Source: DATAUD01 sp036501665 (GTDB lineage Bacteria; Verrucomicrobiota; Verrucomicrobiia; Limisphaerales; Palsa-1400). From it: a DNA stretch of 64,000 bases. The first letter of the stretch is position 1. Every line of letters begins with the position of its first letter. Both the position numbers and the translations under genes were made by a program. The stretch covers positions 70,137 through 134,136 of the forward strand of contig DASXZW010000097.1 in NCBI GenBank assembly GCA_036501665.1. The letters run 5' to 3'. The notes beneath the pieces were generated by a model. That model searched no databases. It was not told the DNA's origin and saw only the letters and a program-made list of their open reading frames with translations. Below are positions 8,021 through 16,190 of the stretch, in pieces.

Positions 8021-9904
8021 CTAAGCTGTTTCTGGAACTGGCGGCGGACCTTGCTTCATCCAAACCATCAAAATTCCGACGTCGGATGGTGAAACACCTG
8101 AAATGCGCGAGGCTTGTCCAAGAGTCGCAGGCCGAATTTTTGTAAGCTTTTGACGCGCCTCAGTTCGCAAACTGGGAACCTTCGCATAGTCTAACCAAGC
8201 AGGAATATTTTTGTCCTCCAGTCCTTTTAGTTTCGCGACTTCCACCTCTTGCCGTGCGATATATCCTTCGTACTTCAGCGCTACCTCAATTTGCTGGATG
8301 ACTTCGTTCGATAAGGATGCGTCCTTTTCGGGTAATTGGGAATAAAGGCCTTCAGGCCGCCGTAGTCTCTGAGCAAGTGTTTCACCTTCGACCCTTGTCT
8401 TTTCCAGCCGCTGAAGCTCATTTTCAATAGCCCTGCGCTTCTCGTCGAATTTTCTGAAATTACGCGCAGGCAATAACCCGCATTCGTGGCCTAACTGCGA
8501 GAGCCGAAGATCCGCATTATCCTGTCGCAAGAGAAGTCTATACTCTGCGCGCGAAGTAAACATTCGATACGGCTCAATCGTTCCCTTCGTAACGAGATCA
8601 TCAATCAGCACACCGATATAGGCTTCGTTTCGGCGTAGCACAATCGGTTCACGATTTTGAACGCGAAGCGCTGCGTTCATCCCGGCGATAAGCCCTTGTG
8701 CGCCTGCCTCCTCATATCCCGACGTCCCATTAATCTGCCCCGCCAGATATAGATTGCGGCAAACTTTCGTTTCTAGCGACGAATGAAGTTGAGTCGGAAA
8801 TGCAAAATCGTATTCGACTGCGTATGCGGGTCGCATGATCTCCGCTTGCTCGCATCCGATAATTGTCCGCACCATTTGCACTTGGACTTCGAAGGGGAGG
8901 CAAGTGGAGAAACCGTTGACGTAAATTTCGTCGGTCGCGATTCCTTCCGGTTCCAGGAAAATCTGTTGCCGCTCCTTTTCTGGAAACTTCACTATCTTGT
9001 CTTCTATCGAAGGACAATAGCGTGGCCCGACTCCTTCGATCACTCCCGAATACATCGGCGACTTGTGCAGGTTCTCCCGAATAATCTTTGCCGTGTCGTC
9101 GGTTGTGTATGTGACATAACAAGGTAACTGTCCGTTGATCTGTGCCAAAATCGAACCGGACGGATATTTGCCCAATTGCTGCGATTGTTCCACGTGGAAC
9201 AAATCATCCTTCCAATATGTAAAATATGGAACCGGCTCATCGCCCGGCTGAATTTCAGTCTTGGAAAAGTCAATTGATCGGCGCAATAGGCGAGGGGGAG
9301 TGCCAGTCTTTAAGCGACCCAACTCCAAGCCGAGTTCTTTCAACGAACCAGACAGTCCCATCGCAGCAGCTTCCCCCGCGCGCCCACCTGACTGCTGATT
9401 GCTGCCGATGTGCATCAAGCCGCGCAGGAACGTTCCCGTTGTGATAATTACAACCGTTCCTTCGTATCGCACGTCAAGCGTCGTCTCAATTCCGGAAATG
9501 ACTGAGTCCTTGTGGACGAGTTGCGCGACCTGCCCTTGCTTGACGTCAAGGTTTGGCTCCCGCTCGCAAATCCACTTGAGTCGAAATTGGTAAGCTTTCT
9601 TATCGCACTGAGCGCGAGGTGCCCAAACCGATGGCCCGCGCTTGGTGTTCAGCATTCGAAACTGCAACCCCGACATATCCGTCGCTTTCCCCATCTCCCC
9701 GCCAAGCGCATCAATTTCCCTCGCCAAATGTCCCTTCGCCAATCCGCCAATGGCTGGATTGCAAGACATCTGCCCAATCGTGTCGGCATTGATAGTCAGC
9801 AACAATGTCGAAACTCCCATTCGCGCCGATGCCAACGCCGCCTCGACGCCAGCATGACCAGCCCCAACAACGATTACATCATACTTTTTAGGATAAACAA
9901 ACAT
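8021..9904 (-). CDS. mnmG: tRNA uridine-5-carboxymethylaminomethyl modification enzyme MnmG (GidA)
   Basis: A 627-residue FAD protein that with MnmE modifies the wobble uridine (U34) of several tRNAs. FAD-binding VVGAGHAGVEAA is near residue 12. Other family marks are CNPAIGGLAKGHLAREIDAL, TGTFLRGLMHIG, QSGGRAGE, and the C-terminal helical MnmE/tRNA-binding region ending LGQASRISGVSPSDVGIL. Length matches the family. mnmE and rsmG are not adjacent. A 16-bp perfect palindrome lies 12 bases upstream of the start and could influence its expression. Confidence 0.97.
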   Translation of the reverse strand: MFVYPKKYDVIVVGAGHAGVEAALASARMGVSTLLLTINADTIGQMSCNPAIGGLAKGHLAREIDALGGEMGKATDMSGLQFRMLNTKRGPSVWAPRAQCDKKAYQFRLKWICEREPNLDVKQGQVAQLVHKDSVISGIETTLDVRYEGTVVIITTGTFLRGLMHIGSNQQSGGRAGEAAAMGLSGSLKELGLELGRLKTGTPPRLLRRSIDFSKTEIQPGDEPVPYFTYWKDDLFHVEQSQQLGKYPSGSILAQINGQLPCYVTYTTDDTAKIIRENLHKSPMYSGVIEGVGPRYCPSIEDKIVKFPEKERQQIFLEPEGIATDEIYVNGFSTCLPFEVQVQMVRTIIGCEQAEIMRPAYAVEYDFAFPTQLHSSLETKVCRNLYLAGQINGTSGYEEAGAQGLIAGMNAALRVQNREPIVLRRNEAYIGVLIDDLVTKGTIEPYRMFTSRAEYRLLLRQDNADLRLSQLGHECGLLPARNFRKFDEKRRAIENELQRLEKTRVEGETLAQRLRRPEGLYSQLPEKDASLSNEVIQQIEVALKYEGYIARQEVEVAKLKGLEDKNIPAWLDYAKVPSLRTEARQKLTKIRPATLGQASRISGVSPSDVGILMVWMKQGPPPVPETA

Positions 9905-9915
9905 TTGAAAACAAA

Positions 9916-9931
9916 ACTATAACGTTATAGT
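9916..9931. promoter_or_regulatory. Perfect 16-bp palindrome just upstream of mnmG
   Basis: ACTATAACGTTATAGT reads the same on both strands and ends 12 bases before the mnmG ATG. It is either an operator half-way between promoter and gene or a leader structure that would compete with ribosome binding. Confidence 0.5.
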
Positions 9932-10056
9932 AGTAAAACCTGTTTCTATTTTTCCCAACATTAATCGAATAAACCGAACAAATATTAAAACTACAACGAT
10001 AACGCATGAGGGATTTCCCTCATTTTTAACTATTTCAGCGAAATTTCTCTGCGCTG

Positions 10057-10124
10057 CTCTGCGTCTCTGCGCGATTCTTCCTTGAATTCCTTAGACCCAA
10101 AGATTCTCGCGCAGAGACGCAGAG
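10057..10124. repeat. 18-bp perfect inverted repeat of the 'CTCTGCG' type
   Basis: CTCTGCGTCTCTGCGCGA (10057-10074) and its exact complement (10107-10124) flank 32 bases. Each arm itself carries short CTCTGCG/CGCAGAG direct repeats, and further partial copies flank both arms. Such elements recur in many large soil-bacterial genomes. It could fold into a long hairpin. Confidence 0.65.
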
Positions 10125-10271
10125 GCCGCAGAGACCAATTCGTAAAGATTACGCCTGCAAGTATCCAACAAGTCAGCCAATAAATCCACTCCCAAAACGA
10201 TTGAGTGAAAGCCGCTGACTTTACTTTAGACTCGTTTCCGAGCCCGACATGCAAGATGCTACTTTTAGAAC

Positions 10272-10691
10272 ATGCGAACTATGGTCGAGTTCACTTCCGA
10301 TGTTTTTCCGGCATACTCGGGCGAAGAAGAGAAGATTAACCCGGGGATTTGGGGCAAGCGACTTGCTGAGTTTATCGTCTCCAAGCTACCCGAATACGGC
10401 GTTGATACTGGCGATCCCCATCCAGAGGATTGGGGGTGGGAAATTCCAGTCAAGAACGAAGCATTCCCAATTTTCATCGGCTGCGGAAATCAATCCGATC
10501 CGGGCGGCACTCGCTTTCTCTGTTTTATTGACCCTTCAAAACCCGAAATCCGGAAGGGACTCTTCAAAAAGGTGAGCACATTGGCAGATGTAGAAAAAGT
10601 TGCGAATGCGCTTGATAAGGTTCTTAGAGGTCACCCGGCAATCAAAGACCTGCATTGGCTGACCGACGACGGTGCTCACGTTCAGGCTTGA
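10272..10691 (+). CDS. Conserved hypothetical protein
   Basis: A soluble 139-residue protein (ATG 10281 would give 136). It shows KINPGIWGKRLAEFI, a Gly/Asp/Trp-rich centre EDWGWEIPVKNEAFPIFIGC, and FLCFIDPSKPEIRKGLF. I recall short proteins with this INPG...EDWGW...GCG pattern from many bacteria but no assigned function. No signal peptide or membrane segment. It stands alone between two minus-strand groups. Confidence 0.65.
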   Translation: MRTMVEFTSDVFPAYSGEEEKINPGIWGKRLAEFIVSKLPEYGVDTGDPHPEDWGWEIPVKNEAFPIFIGCGNQSDPGGTRFLCFIDPSKPEIRKGLFKKVSTLADVEKVANALDKVLRGHPAIKDLHWLTDDGAHVQA

Positions 10692-10951
10692 ACAACAAGC
10701 AGACGAACTTAAGCCGATTATCACAATCGCTTGCTGCTGTCTGCGGGTGTATCCTTAAGAACTATACTCGGTTTAACTTAGCGCCGGAAATCTACGGCGA
10801 TCTTCGTGTGAAGCTGCACGCTCTTACGCAGACGTTCTTATCTATACGTCAAAATAATTCGGGTGGGAAAAAGACTGATTAGCGCCGATTAGACTAGAGG
10901 GGGGAAACAACTAATAAACCTGCGCCGCAGTTACGCGACCAGTTCCCCCAA

Positions 10952-11416
10952 TCAATTGTGAGTCTGGTAGGCGACAGGCAAAGCATACGTGCCGCGAGAG
11001 AAGAGGGACGGCAATTCGGGCATGATGGCGCCGGGATTCGTATTTCCAAGCCAATTTGCGACATGTAACGGTTCAGCCGGATTATACTCATTGGCAAAAG
11101 CCTGACCAGTGCTTCCCGTTCGCCAACCTGAAGCCACCGCCGGTTGTTCACCCGTTGCGACAGACTGCGTTTTAACAGAATATAAACTCGTCGTCAGTGC
11201 ACCACAGGCCGCGATTGCAAAAGCGTAGGCAAACCCCGGGCGAATCGTGAATTCCGCCGAAATCCGCTCCAAAAACGTCAATTTCCCTTCCCCACGTTCA
11301 ATCCGCGAAATAATGCTCCTTGGGAGACGATTGAAATAACCCGGCGGCGGAACCTCGTGCCGTTTAAGAGCCATTAACTTGCGGAGCGTCTCGAAATTCT
11401 CTGAATCTGACTTCAT
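10952..11416 (-). CDS. Putative anti-sigma factor (single-pass membrane protein)
   Basis: A 154-residue protein with a cytoplasmic N-terminus (SENFETLRKLMALKRHEVPP), one membrane segment at about residues 76-97 (AYAFAIAACGALTTSLYSV), and a low-complexity C-terminal part that would face the periplasm. It follows the ECF sigma gene by 13 bases in the same operon, the normal place for an anti-sigma factor. The N-terminus lacks the ZAS HxxxCxxC motif, so it is not a classical zinc-binding anti-sigma. The role is inferred from position and topology. Confidence 0.65.
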   Translation of the reverse strand: MKSDSENFETLRKLMALKRHEVPPPGYFNRLPRSIISRIERGEGKLTFLERISAEFTIRPGFAYAFAIAACGALTTSLYSVKTQSVATGEQPAVASGWRTGSTGQAFANEYNPAEPLHVANWLGNTNPGAIMPELPSLFSRGTYALPVAYQTHN

Positions 11417-11429
11417 CGTAAAACTGCTG

Positions 11430-12077
11430 CTACTTCAAATAATCCGACAAATATCCCTGCAACTGCTGCCGCGCGTAGAAAAGGCGCGAACGAACAGTGC
11501 CGACGTTGCAATCCATGATCTTGCCAATCTCATCGTGAGAGAGCCCCTGAACGTCATGCAATGTCACAACCATTCTATGGTGTTCTGACAGCCTCTGCAT
11601 GGCGGCGTTCAATTTCTCCTGTAATTCCAACAGATTCAAGTCCCTGCGTGGGGTTTTATCGGATACCAGGGCCACTAAATCCGGGTCGTTTTCGGCATGA
11701 AAATCAACGTCATTAAGGCTTACTTGGACGCGGTTTTTGCGCTGCTTAAGGAAATTGATCGTCTTGTTCACCGCAATTCGATAAACCCAAGTGTAAAAAC
11801 TAGAATCCCCCTTGAACGACTTAAGCGCCCTGAATGCTTTGATGAAGGTATCCTGAACCAAATCATGCGCGTCCTCATGATTGGACGTCATGTGATAAAC
11901 TGTGGCGTAAATCCGCTCCTGATATCGCCGGACCAACTGATCGTAAGCGCCAAGGTCCTCCCGTTGAGCGCGATTGACGAGCTCGGAATCGTCAATTTCC
12001 ACGCTTTCCGCGTCATCCTGACGCTCGATAGAGGGGATGCCCAGCATCGGTTTTTCGATTTCTGTATTCGTAAGCAT
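11430..12077 (-). CDS. RNA polymerase ECF sigma factor (RpoE-like)
   Basis: A 215-residue sigma-70 family member of the ECF group. Region 2 is seen in YDQLVRRYQERIYATVYHM and DAHDLVQDTFIKAFRAL, then FYTWVYRIAVNKTINFLKQR; region 4 is MVVTLHDVQGLSHDEIGKIM followed by CNVGTVRSRLFYARQQL. It is followed by a membrane anti-sigma candidate, so it probably answers an envelope signal. A near-perfect -10 (TATAAT) lies upstream, and an inverted repeat covers its ribosome-binding site (12083-12098). Confidence 0.93.
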   Translation of the reverse strand: MLTNTEIEKPMLGIPSIERQDDAESVEIDDSELVNRAQREDLGAYDQLVRRYQERIYATVYHMTSNHEDAHDLVQDTFIKAFRALKSFKGDSSFYTWVYRIAVNKTINFLKQRKNRVQVSLNDVDFHAENDPDLVALVSDKTPRRDLNLLELQEKLNAAMQRLSEHHRMVVTLHDVQGLSHDEIGKIMDCNVGTVRSRLFYARQQLQGYLSDYLK

Positions 12078-12082
12078 TCGGT

Positions 12083-12098
12083 GTTCCTTGTCGGGAAC
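12083..12098 (-). promoter_or_regulatory. Hairpin covering the sigma-factor ribosome-binding site
   Basis: On the minus strand GTTCC and GGAAC (12098-12094 and 12087-12083) pair around a 6-base loop. The GGAAC arm is part of the AAGGAAC ribosome-binding site that ends 5 bases before ATG 12077. Folding would hide it. The stem is only 5 bp, so the effect may be small. Confidence 0.4.
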
Positions 12099-12105
12099 TA
12101 CTAGT

Positions 12106-12134
12106 ATTATACACCCAAAGCCTTCGTTTGTTCC
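12106..12134 (-). promoter_or_regulatory. Possible sigma-operon promoter (GGAACA -35, TATAAT -10)
   Basis: On the minus strand GGAACA is followed after 17 bases by TATAAT (12111-12106). TATAAT is a perfect housekeeping -10, while GGAAC is the usual -35 element of ECF promoters, so this could be an autoregulated or mixed promoter. It lies in the last codons of the polyprenyl synthase gene. Confidence 0.4.
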
Positions 12135-13147
12135 GCAAGAAATTCAGTTAATGCGCCCAAAGCCGACCGCCCCGACGATGCAGGCAGCATATTCAACGAC
12201 TGATGCGCTGCGTCCAGGTATTGCTGCACACTTGCCCGGCACTCGCTGAAGGCGTCGTATTTGGCGATCATTTCGATCAAGCCGGCCATGAATGGCGGTT
12301 CCCAATGGGCAAGCCAATGGCGCAATCGCTTTTGATCATCAAGTGTCGCCCTTTCACGGACGACTAAGACCGGCAACGTCATTTTCCCATTGGCCAGGTC
12401 CGCGCCCAAAGTCTTGCCGGCAGCGGCTTCTGAACCGAGCACATCCAGGCAATCATCATAAAGCTGGTACGCCGTTCCCAGGTTCAAACCGTATTCCCGC
12501 AACCAGCTCCGGCGAGCGGGGCTGACATCGCTCAAATAGCCGCCCAAATCGCAGGATAACGCGAAAAGTTCGCCGGTTTTCATCGCCAGCATTTTGAGAT
12601 AATGCTCCCTCGTCACGTCGAAGTTTCCCCGCGAACGCGATTGCAGAATTTCCCCGGCGCAAACCGTATTTGTCGCCGACGAAACCGATCGGCAAATCTC
12701 TGGAGTCGGAAAACTCGCCGCCATCGTCAGCGCATGGGCGAAAAGGCAATCTCCCAGCAGCACAGAGACCTCGTTGCCCCAATTGGCGGCCATCGTCAGT
12801 CGGCCGCGGCGCAATTGGGCGTCGTCGATCACGTCGTCATGCACGAGCGTCGCCAAGTGGATCATTTCGATGATCACGGCGACGGTCAGATGGGAATCGG
12901 TCAATTTTCCGGCTGCTTCGCCGCTGAGTGAAACGAGCATCGGACGAAGCTGTTTGCCTTGGGCCGTTAGAGCATACCGGGCGTACGCGGCGATTTGCGG
13001 CTCGAATTCTTCTGTTTGCGCAGCCAGTTGCCTCGCAACCCCTTGCAAAAACGGTTCCACACCTTCCGCAATCTGATTCCACTTGGAAACTTGCGGCATC
13101 GATAATCTGGTGGGAACAGCAACCCGACTTGATTCGGCAGCCAACAT
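12107..13147 (-). CDS. Polyprenyl diphosphate synthase (trans-isoprenyl synthase, IspB-like)
   Basis: A 346-residue class I trans-prenyltransferase that extends allylic diphosphates with isopentenyl diphosphate, probably for the quinone side chain. Diagnostic motifs are GKQLRPML, the first Asp-rich motif in LVHDDVIDDAQLRRG, KTGELFALSCDLG, and the second Asp-rich motif YQLYDDCLDVLG followed by GKTLGADLANGKMTLP. The product length cannot be read from sequence alone. The open frame begins with TTG at 13156, but ATG 13147 is the better start. Dxr earlier in the window supplies the same pathway. Confidence 0.92.
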   Translation of the reverse strand: MLAAESSRVAVPTRLSMPQVSKWNQIAEGVEPFLQGVARQLAAQTEEFEPQIAAYARYALTAQGKQLRPMLVSLSGEAAGKLTDSHLTVAVIIEMIHLATLVHDDVIDDAQLRRGRLTMAANWGNEVSVLLGDCLFAHALTMAASFPTPEICRSVSSATNTVCAGEILQSRSRGNFDVTREHYLKMLAMKTGELFALSCDLGGYLSDVSPARRSWLREYGLNLGTAYQLYDDCLDVLGSEAAAGKTLGADLANGKMTLPVLVVRERATLDDQKRLRHWLAHWEPPFMAGLIEMIAKYDAFSECRASVQQYLDAAHQSLNMLPASSGRSALGALTEFLAEQTKALGV

Positions 13148-13292
13148 GCGATTCAATCTAAGTTTCCCCAGTCGTCAAGTCAAACACGCAAAAGGGGGAA
13201 GTGCCTATCGCTCGAAATCGCTGGAGCGCAGGAAACTGTCTTTTGTTTTCGAGCGGACATTCGTTGTTTCATCGCTATACTCGGCACGCACG

Positions 13293-14978
13293 GTGGAAAA
13301 ATATTTTTCCAGGAACAGTTTTTGTTGCGGGTTGATTGGGTTGTTTGCCTTGCTCTTGTGGGGACAGACGGTGAGTTACGATTTCGTCTGGGACGACCAA
13401 ATCTACATCACGCAAAACAAAAGCATCCGTTCGCTCGCCAACATCCCTCAAATTTTTTCCCGACAGGAAGCGCAATCTGCCGAGAATCCTTCGATCTCCT
13501 ATCGACCGTTGCGCAATACCGTTTATGCAATTCTGACTGCGCTGGGCGGCGAAGCCATTCCCAAAGCCTGGATTTTTCATCTCGCCAGCGTGCTCTGGCA
13601 CACGACGGCTTCAATTCTCCTGTTCCTCGTCGCATTGCTTTTGTGCGAACGACTTGTCGGAGGAATTTCCACAATCGCGCGGATGCTGTCGCTGTTTGTC
13701 GCGCTGGGCTTCGCGGCGCATCCTGTCAATTCAGAAGCCATCTGCTGGGCGAAGTGCATGGATGATTTGATGGCCGGCGCATTCGTGCTGGCCTCAATGC
13801 GATCGCTCCTGAAATGGAGCACGAGTTGGCGAGATTATGTCCTCGCGTTGGTTTGGTTTCTCCTGGCGGTGTTCTCGAAAGAATCATCCGTTCCCTTTGC
13901 GTTGGTTGTAGTTCTTATATTGACTGGCTTTCACAAGTTTTCGTGGAAACGAAGCCTCGCGCTTTCTGTTCCATTTTTTTTTGTGGGACTCCTTTTCGCA
14001 ATTTGCCAGCGCCTGGTGATGGGGCGAACGACGCAGTGTCCGCCATTATCAGGTAGCTATGCACAAACATTGATTGACATGCTTCCGGTCGGAGCGGATT
14101 ACGCGCGGCTGCTTTTCGGCATACCGCCGTTTTGCGCGGATTACAATTTCATGGTCGGCGCGCCGCCTCATCCGATTCTTTCCGGCGCTGTCCTTGGCGG
14201 TTTGTATTTGTTGATATTCGTGGCCGCGATGTCCTTTTGGCTTTGGCGACGCGAAACGTGGCGGCTGTCGTCGTTCGGATTGATTTGGATCGCCGTGTTT
14301 CTGCTGCCGGTTTCAAATCTGGTGCCCATGATGCAATACATGGCGGAACGGTTTCTTTACCTGCCATTGATAGGATTTCTTTTGGCGCTGGGAGGTGTCA
14401 TGTTGAATTTTTCGCGCCAACGTGTCGCGCTGACTGCAAGCGCGACAATACTAATTATATTATGGACCACCACAAGCGTGAACCGAATGGGAATTTGGCG
14501 CGACGAATTGGCGCTTTTTATTGGGACAGAATTGGAGCACCCGGGAATCAAACGCATCGAAAAGAACGCCGTCGGCGCCGTCCTGCGGCTTCCTCAAATA
14601 CAGGCTGGACGCGCGGCAAAAACGCTTTCGCCCGCGGAGGCGGAACCGATTTTAGCCACGTTGCAAAGGGCGAGGCTGATCTATCCGGAAAACGATTTAT
14701 TGACAACGCAGCTCGGCATTTTCGAGTTGAAACTCGGACGCACGAGAGAAGCGATTTGGTTGCTGGAATTGGCCGCGCGGCAAAATCCCGATGCGCCCGA
14801 ACGTTGGTATAATCTTGCCACCACTTACCATTTGATTGGAGATAGCGTAAAAGCGCGCGAAGCGTGCGATCACGCGTTGCGCTTGAATCCGCAGTATCCC
14901 GATGCGCTCCACTTGCAGTCGGAGCTCGAATACAATTTACAACCATCAAAAGCTGCTGAATCGGTACAAGGCAGGTAA
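13293..14978 (+). CDS. Large integral membrane protein with C-terminal TPR repeats (TMTC/PMT-like)
   Basis: About 561 residues. The first two thirds contain many hydrophobic segments, preceded by an extracytoplasmic loop with YDFVWDDQIYITQN, the acidic motif seen in TMTC/PMT-type glycosyltransferases. The C-terminal part has tetratricopeptide repeats (PDAPERWYNLATTYHLIGDS, then ALRLNPQYPDALHLQSELEY). A second protein with the same plan lies at 21460-23511. The frame is open back to 13083, but that part would overlap the divergent prenyl synthase; GTG 13293 gives a normal N-terminus before the first membrane segment, with ATG 13146 as the alternative. Substrate and sugar donor are unknown. Confidence 0.75.
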   Translation: MEKYFSRNSFCCGLIGLFALLLWGQTVSYDFVWDDQIYITQNKSIRSLANIPQIFSRQEAQSAENPSISYRPLRNTVYAILTALGGEAIPKAWIFHLASVLWHTTASILLFLVALLLCERLVGGISTIARMLSLFVALGFAAHPVNSEAICWAKCMDDLMAGAFVLASMRSLLKWSTSWRDYVLALVWFLLAVFSKESSVPFALVVVLILTGFHKFSWKRSLALSVPFFFVGLLFAICQRLVMGRTTQCPPLSGSYAQTLIDMLPVGADYARLLFGIPPFCADYNFMVGAPPHPILSGAVLGGLYLLIFVAAMSFWLWRRETWRLSSFGLIWIAVFLLPVSNLVPMMQYMAERFLYLPLIGFLLALGGVMLNFSRQRVALTASATILIILWTTTSVNRMGIWRDELALFIGTELEHPGIKRIEKNAVGAVLRLPQIQAGRAAKTLSPAEAEPILATLQRARLIYPENDLLTTQLGIFELKLGRTREAIWLLELAARQNPDAPERWYNLATTYHLIGDSVKAREACDHALRLNPQYPDALHLQSELEYNLQPSKAAESVQGR

Positions 14979-15022
14979 TCCCCCGGCAACTTGGGCAGGC
15001 CTTGGGAAAAGACCCCGCTGGT

Positions 15023-16087
15023 TCAAGGCCAGCTGTTCTTATTCGACGTTTCTGAATCAGAGACGACTCTTTTGAGTTTGCTGGCGTCGGGCAATTGCGC
15101 CTTCAGCGCGGTTGGCAAAAGCCGATATTCAGCAACGCCCACTGGACTTTTTGCATCGCGTAATGTGTACTCCACAACAGTCTTGTTCTTGCCCCGACAC
15201 AAAATCATCCCGATGGTGGGCCCGTCCTCTTTAGATTTGACAATATTGTCCACGGCGGTTTGATAAAAATTCATCTTGCCTACGAATTCCGGCTGAAAGT
15301 CCACCACCTTCAAATCAACGACAATATAGCAGTGTAGACGAGTATGGTAGAAGAGCAGGTCAAGGAAGAATTCCTCGCCGTTCACTTCCACCCGGTATTG
15401 ATTGCCAACAAAAGCGAAGCCGGCGCCCAATTCAATTAGAAAATCCCGAAGCCGTGCAAGCAAGGCATTTTCAAGGATCCGTTCACTGGCGGATTCATTA
15501 AGCAGCGCAGGTTTGAAAACATAGGGATCTTTTAGCATCTCCCGAGCGAGATCAGAAAGAACGGGCGGCAAAGTGAGCGCAAAGTTGGTCGACGCTTTCC
15601 CCAAACGCTTGTGAAGTTTGGTGTCCAGTTGATGGACCAGCACACTTCGCGACCACCCGTGTTCAACAGTTTTTCGGATATAAAATTCACGAGCCTCGGG
15701 GTCCTTTAGGCGGTCAAGAAGAACACAATTGTGCGACCACGGTATTTGTGCAGCAAGCTGCTGCACAATTGCGCGATCCGGCCAGGCTTCGGCGAAGGCG
15801 CGGGTATATTTGAGGTTGCGAGCCGAGTAACCAGCCAGTTTGGGGAACTCCCGTTGAAGATCGACAGCCAGGCGATCAATGACTTTTGCGCCCCAGCCTT
15901 GTCGTTCTTGACTGATAAGAATATCACGCCCGACCTCCCAATAGTGCAGGATTAATTCGGCGTTGGCTGCCAGGGCGGTTTTGATTTGCGCTGTGCGGAT
16001 GCGCTGCTTTATGCCGGCTACAAAACGGTTGTATAATTGTGCAGCAGGCTGCTGCACAATTGCTGAAGATCTGCGCGAGGCATTCAT
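15023..16087 (-). CDS. YhcG-type PD-(D/E)xK nuclease family protein (DUF1016)
   Basis: A 354-residue protein. The N-terminal helical DUF1016 domain is seen in AELILHYWEVGRDILISQER and YSARNLKYTRAFAEAWP, then IPWSHNCVLLDRLKD and FYIRKTVEHGWSRSVLVHQL. The C-terminal nuclease-like domain has EEFFLDLLFYHTRLHCYIVV followed by DLKV, giving a D...D-x-K version of the PD-(D/E)xK site, and GKMNFYQTAVD. Such proteins are often found with restriction or defence genes and are predicted DNA-processing nucleases; here no such neighbour is visible. Two DNA palindromes lie inside the gene and encode the similar peptides IVQQPAAQ and IVQQLAAQ. Confidence 0.9.
   Translation of the reverse strand: MNASRRSSAIVQQPAAQLYNRFVAGIKQRIRTAQIKTALAANAELILHYWEVGRDILISQERQGWGAKVIDRLAVDLQREFPKLAGYSARNLKYTRAFAEAWPDRAIVQQLAAQIPWSHNCVLLDRLKDPEAREFYIRKTVEHGWSRSVLVHQLDTKLHKRLGKASTNFALTLPPVLSDLAREMLKDPYVFKPALLNESASERILENALLARLRDFLIELGAGFAFVGNQYRVEVNGEEFFLDLLFYHTRLHCYIVVDLKVVDFQPEFVGKMNFYQTAVDNIVKSKEDGPTIGMILCRGKNKTVVEYTLRDAKSPVGVAEYRLLPTALKAQLPDASKLKRVVSDSETSNKNSWP
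15746..15768. repeat. Palindrome inside the YhcG-type gene, copy 1
   Basis: TTGTGCAGCA (15746-15755) and its exact complement (15759-15768) flank AGC. It is nearly identical to the second copy at 16035-16061. In protein it encodes the family-typical QQLAAQ. Confidence 0.55.
16035..16061. repeat. Palindrome inside the YhcG-type gene, copy 2
   Basis: AATTGTGCAGCAG (16035-16047), one base, then the exact complement (16049-16061). It lies in the first codons of the gene, where the family has no required motif, encoding QQPAAQL. Confidence 0.6.
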
Positions 16088-16190
16088 GTTTCAAGGATTT
16101 TGTCGATGATTGCGAATAATGTGAAACCATTTTTTGCATGATTTGACAAATCGGCTCACGAGAAAACGGAGGAATTTTATTCAAGGCTTG

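Larger units (their letters stand above)
9905..10271. other. Gene-free stretch upstream of mnmG with a palindrome and a large inverted repeat
   Basis: This 367-base AT-rich stretch separates divergently transcribed mnmG and the small gene at 10272. It holds the palindrome at 9916-9931 and the GC-rich inverted repeat at 10057-10124. An open frame across the repeat (10030-10254, minus) is compositionally just the repeat and is not counted as a gene. Confidence 0.6.

Noticed and set aside
10030..10254. 74-codon frame on - between mnmG and the next gene
   Set aside because: Translates the CTCTGCG/CGCAGAG inverted repeat; no conserved feature.
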